Shown piece after piece: positions 63,049-64,000 of a stretch of DNA of 64,000 nucleotides (position 1 is the stretch's first letter; every line of letters begins with the position of its first letter). The stretch spans positions 1 through 64,000 of the forward strand of contig NZ_JAQUHV010000008.1 in assembly GCF_028681615.1 (NCBI RefSeq), read 5' to 3'. Position numbers and translations under genes: made by a program. The notes under the pieces were generated by a model. That model saw nothing but the letters and a program-made list of their open reading frames with translations. It was not told the origin of the DNA and ran no database searches. This DNA is from Sulfuricurvum sp. (lineage in GTDB: Bacteria; Campylobacterota; Campylobacteria; Campylobacterales; Sulfurimonadaceae).

Positions 63049-64000
63049 TTACGCCATCACTTTATGCATCGGGTGCGAGTAGGGCTGTATAAGCTGCATA
63101 TAAATTTTCGGAATGTCTAGGATCGAAATCATCTCATTTCCGAAATCTTCAGCACGATCGGGAATGATGACCGCTTTGGTCAGCGAATTTTCATTTTTCA
63201 AGATATTGCTGTAGTGGCTGATAGAGCGGATCGGGATTTCGGGACTGCTGTAAATAGCATCTACGGCCAATCCCAGATAAACGACCTGTTTCTCAAGCAC
63301 TGTTTTTACCAGAATGACAGTATCGCGTTCTTTGTCATATTTTTTCTCTTTTCCGAGCAATTTGGCAAGTGAAATAACGCTAATCATCCGTTTCTCATAA
63401 CTGATGACACCGAGATTGTATTCACTGGCGTGCAGGATTGAAGTGAGTTCTTGATGCGAAAGTGAACAGACCACATTTTTTGATTCGATTGCAAAGAGCG
63501 ATCCATCGACGAAAAAGGTAGAGATTTCAGTAGTCTCTTCGGTGCCGTTTGCTTTTGGATAGGTGTAGACACGCTGTGCAGGGGCTTCAGTTACAAGGAC
63601 TTGCATTTCACCGATAGGACGGTAGAGAAGTGCGATAAGATCGTTATCGTAGCCGTCGCTTTGTTTGTATTCCCGATATCCGTTTGAGCAGGTTGCGCCG
63701 AGTGCGTAATAGACCCCGTTATACGGGAGTATCTGTGCATCGCTTTGTCCCGGAGTCAGTTCCAAGATGGAAACCGGAAGAGGGAGAACCTCTCCTACGT
63801 TGATGGTTGACGATGTGGATGAGATGACGCGCCCGCTGCGATCGACAAAGAGGGCAAACATCCCCTCCGGGATGAGATGATTTTCATCTTTTGGGAGAGT
63901 GTCGTGCAGCATCGCTTCAAATTGAGATTCCGCATCAAAGACGATTCCGATCCCTCCGACATTTTCCTCATTGAAATTGCGGATGCAGGCATTATAGATA
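63049..64000 (-). CDS. CheW-domain chemotaxis protein, N-terminus outside window
   Basis: The reading frame stays open to the right edge, so the protein is truncated; 317 codons are seen. The C-terminal 150 residues are a CheW-like domain (DGSLFAIESKNVVCSL, GVISYEKRMISVISLAKLLG, VVYLGLAVDAIYSSPEI) that would couple receptors to CheA. Before it lies a sensor-like part (FALFVDRSGRVISSTSSTI, YNGVYYALGATCSNGYREYK), which resembles a Cache/PAS ligand domain. An ATG at 63912 is internal. It is convergent with the MutS7 gene, 2 bases between stops. Confidence 0.82.
   Translation of the reverse strand, partial: IYNACIRNFNEENVGGIGIVFDAESQFEAMLHDTLPKDENHLIPEGMFALFVDRSGRVISSTSSTINVGEVLPLPVSILELTPGQSDAQILPYNGVYYALGATCSNGYREYKQSDGYDNDLIALLYRPIGEMQVLVTEAPAQRVYTYPKANGTEETTEISTFFVDGSLFAIESKNVVCSLSHQELTSILHASEYNLGVISYEKRMISVISLAKLLGKEKKYDKERDTVILVKTVLEKQVVYLGLAVDAIYSSPEIPIRSISHYSNILKNENSLTKAVIIPDRAEDFGNEMISILDIPKIYMQLIQPYSHPMHKVMA

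Noticed and set aside
1-64000. CRISPR array, rRNA, prophage or complete insertion sequence
   Set aside because: No regularly spaced direct repeats, rRNA-like sequence, phage structural genes or transposase genes were seen.

Overview
The window looks like chromosomal DNA from a Campylobacterota (Epsilonproteobacteria) member of the Sulfuricurvum/Sulfurimonas type. The grounds are moderate GC (mid-40s % by eye), ppiD-ftsA-ftsZ order, a DUF2018 (HP0242-type) gene, a MutS7-type mismatch protein with a C-terminal HNH domain, two nitrate uptake systems, and many cyclic-di-GMP and chemotaxis signalling genes. This is inferred from gene content; no 16S gene is present. I saw no rRNA, tRNA, CRISPR array or intact insertion sequence, and no gene-free stretch exceeds 300 bases.

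Layout. 1-12.8 kb: a partial porin, the nitrate ABC transporter nrtA-nrtB-nrtD, a GAF-PAS-GGDEF diguanylate cyclase, an Rrf2 regulator, a NYN/PIN-like protein, a large PAS/GAF-GGDEF-EAL protein, a PP2C phosphatase/Ser-Thr kinase fusion, and narK. 12.9-24.6 kb: glycine-zipper protein, mscL, a split MacA-MacB-TolC export operon divergent from a TonB-dependent receptor, M48 protease, prmC, a DUF4149 protein and mlaF. 24.6-26.8 kb: an AT-rich accessory patch with three poorly known genes. 26.8-34.8 kb: dnaJ-like, ftsZ, ftsA, ppiD-like (minus strand), then bioA, a LysR regulator, rsmH and an ftsL-like gene. 34.8-35.4 kb: a brnT/brnA toxin-antitoxin pair. 35.5-56.4 kb: dense housekeeping operons (polyprenyl synthase, hemA, proS, fxsA, a Dsb-like thiol protein, hemC, ubiD; cytochrome c; argH; OsmC; HIT; pheS-pheT-aroA-ispH; rpsA and serA). 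56.5-64 kb: kup with a shortened KdpD-like kinase and a KdpE-like regulator, the MutS7-HNH gene, and a CheW-domain protein running off the end.

The genes work together most clearly around nitrate. The nrt operon and narK, 9.5 kb apart, carry nearly the same 20-bp A/T-rich inverted-repeat box, 28 bp upstream of the same 16-bp block containing a -10-like TACAAT. This predicts one regulator controlling both uptake routes. The phosphatase/kinase fusion follows narK on the same strand and may tune nitrate metabolism. The other main structural signal is a dispersed intergenic repeat of about 75 bp with four copies; its hairpin stem changes sequence between copies while keeping base pairing. Short REP-like palindromes sit directly beside both accessory insertions.
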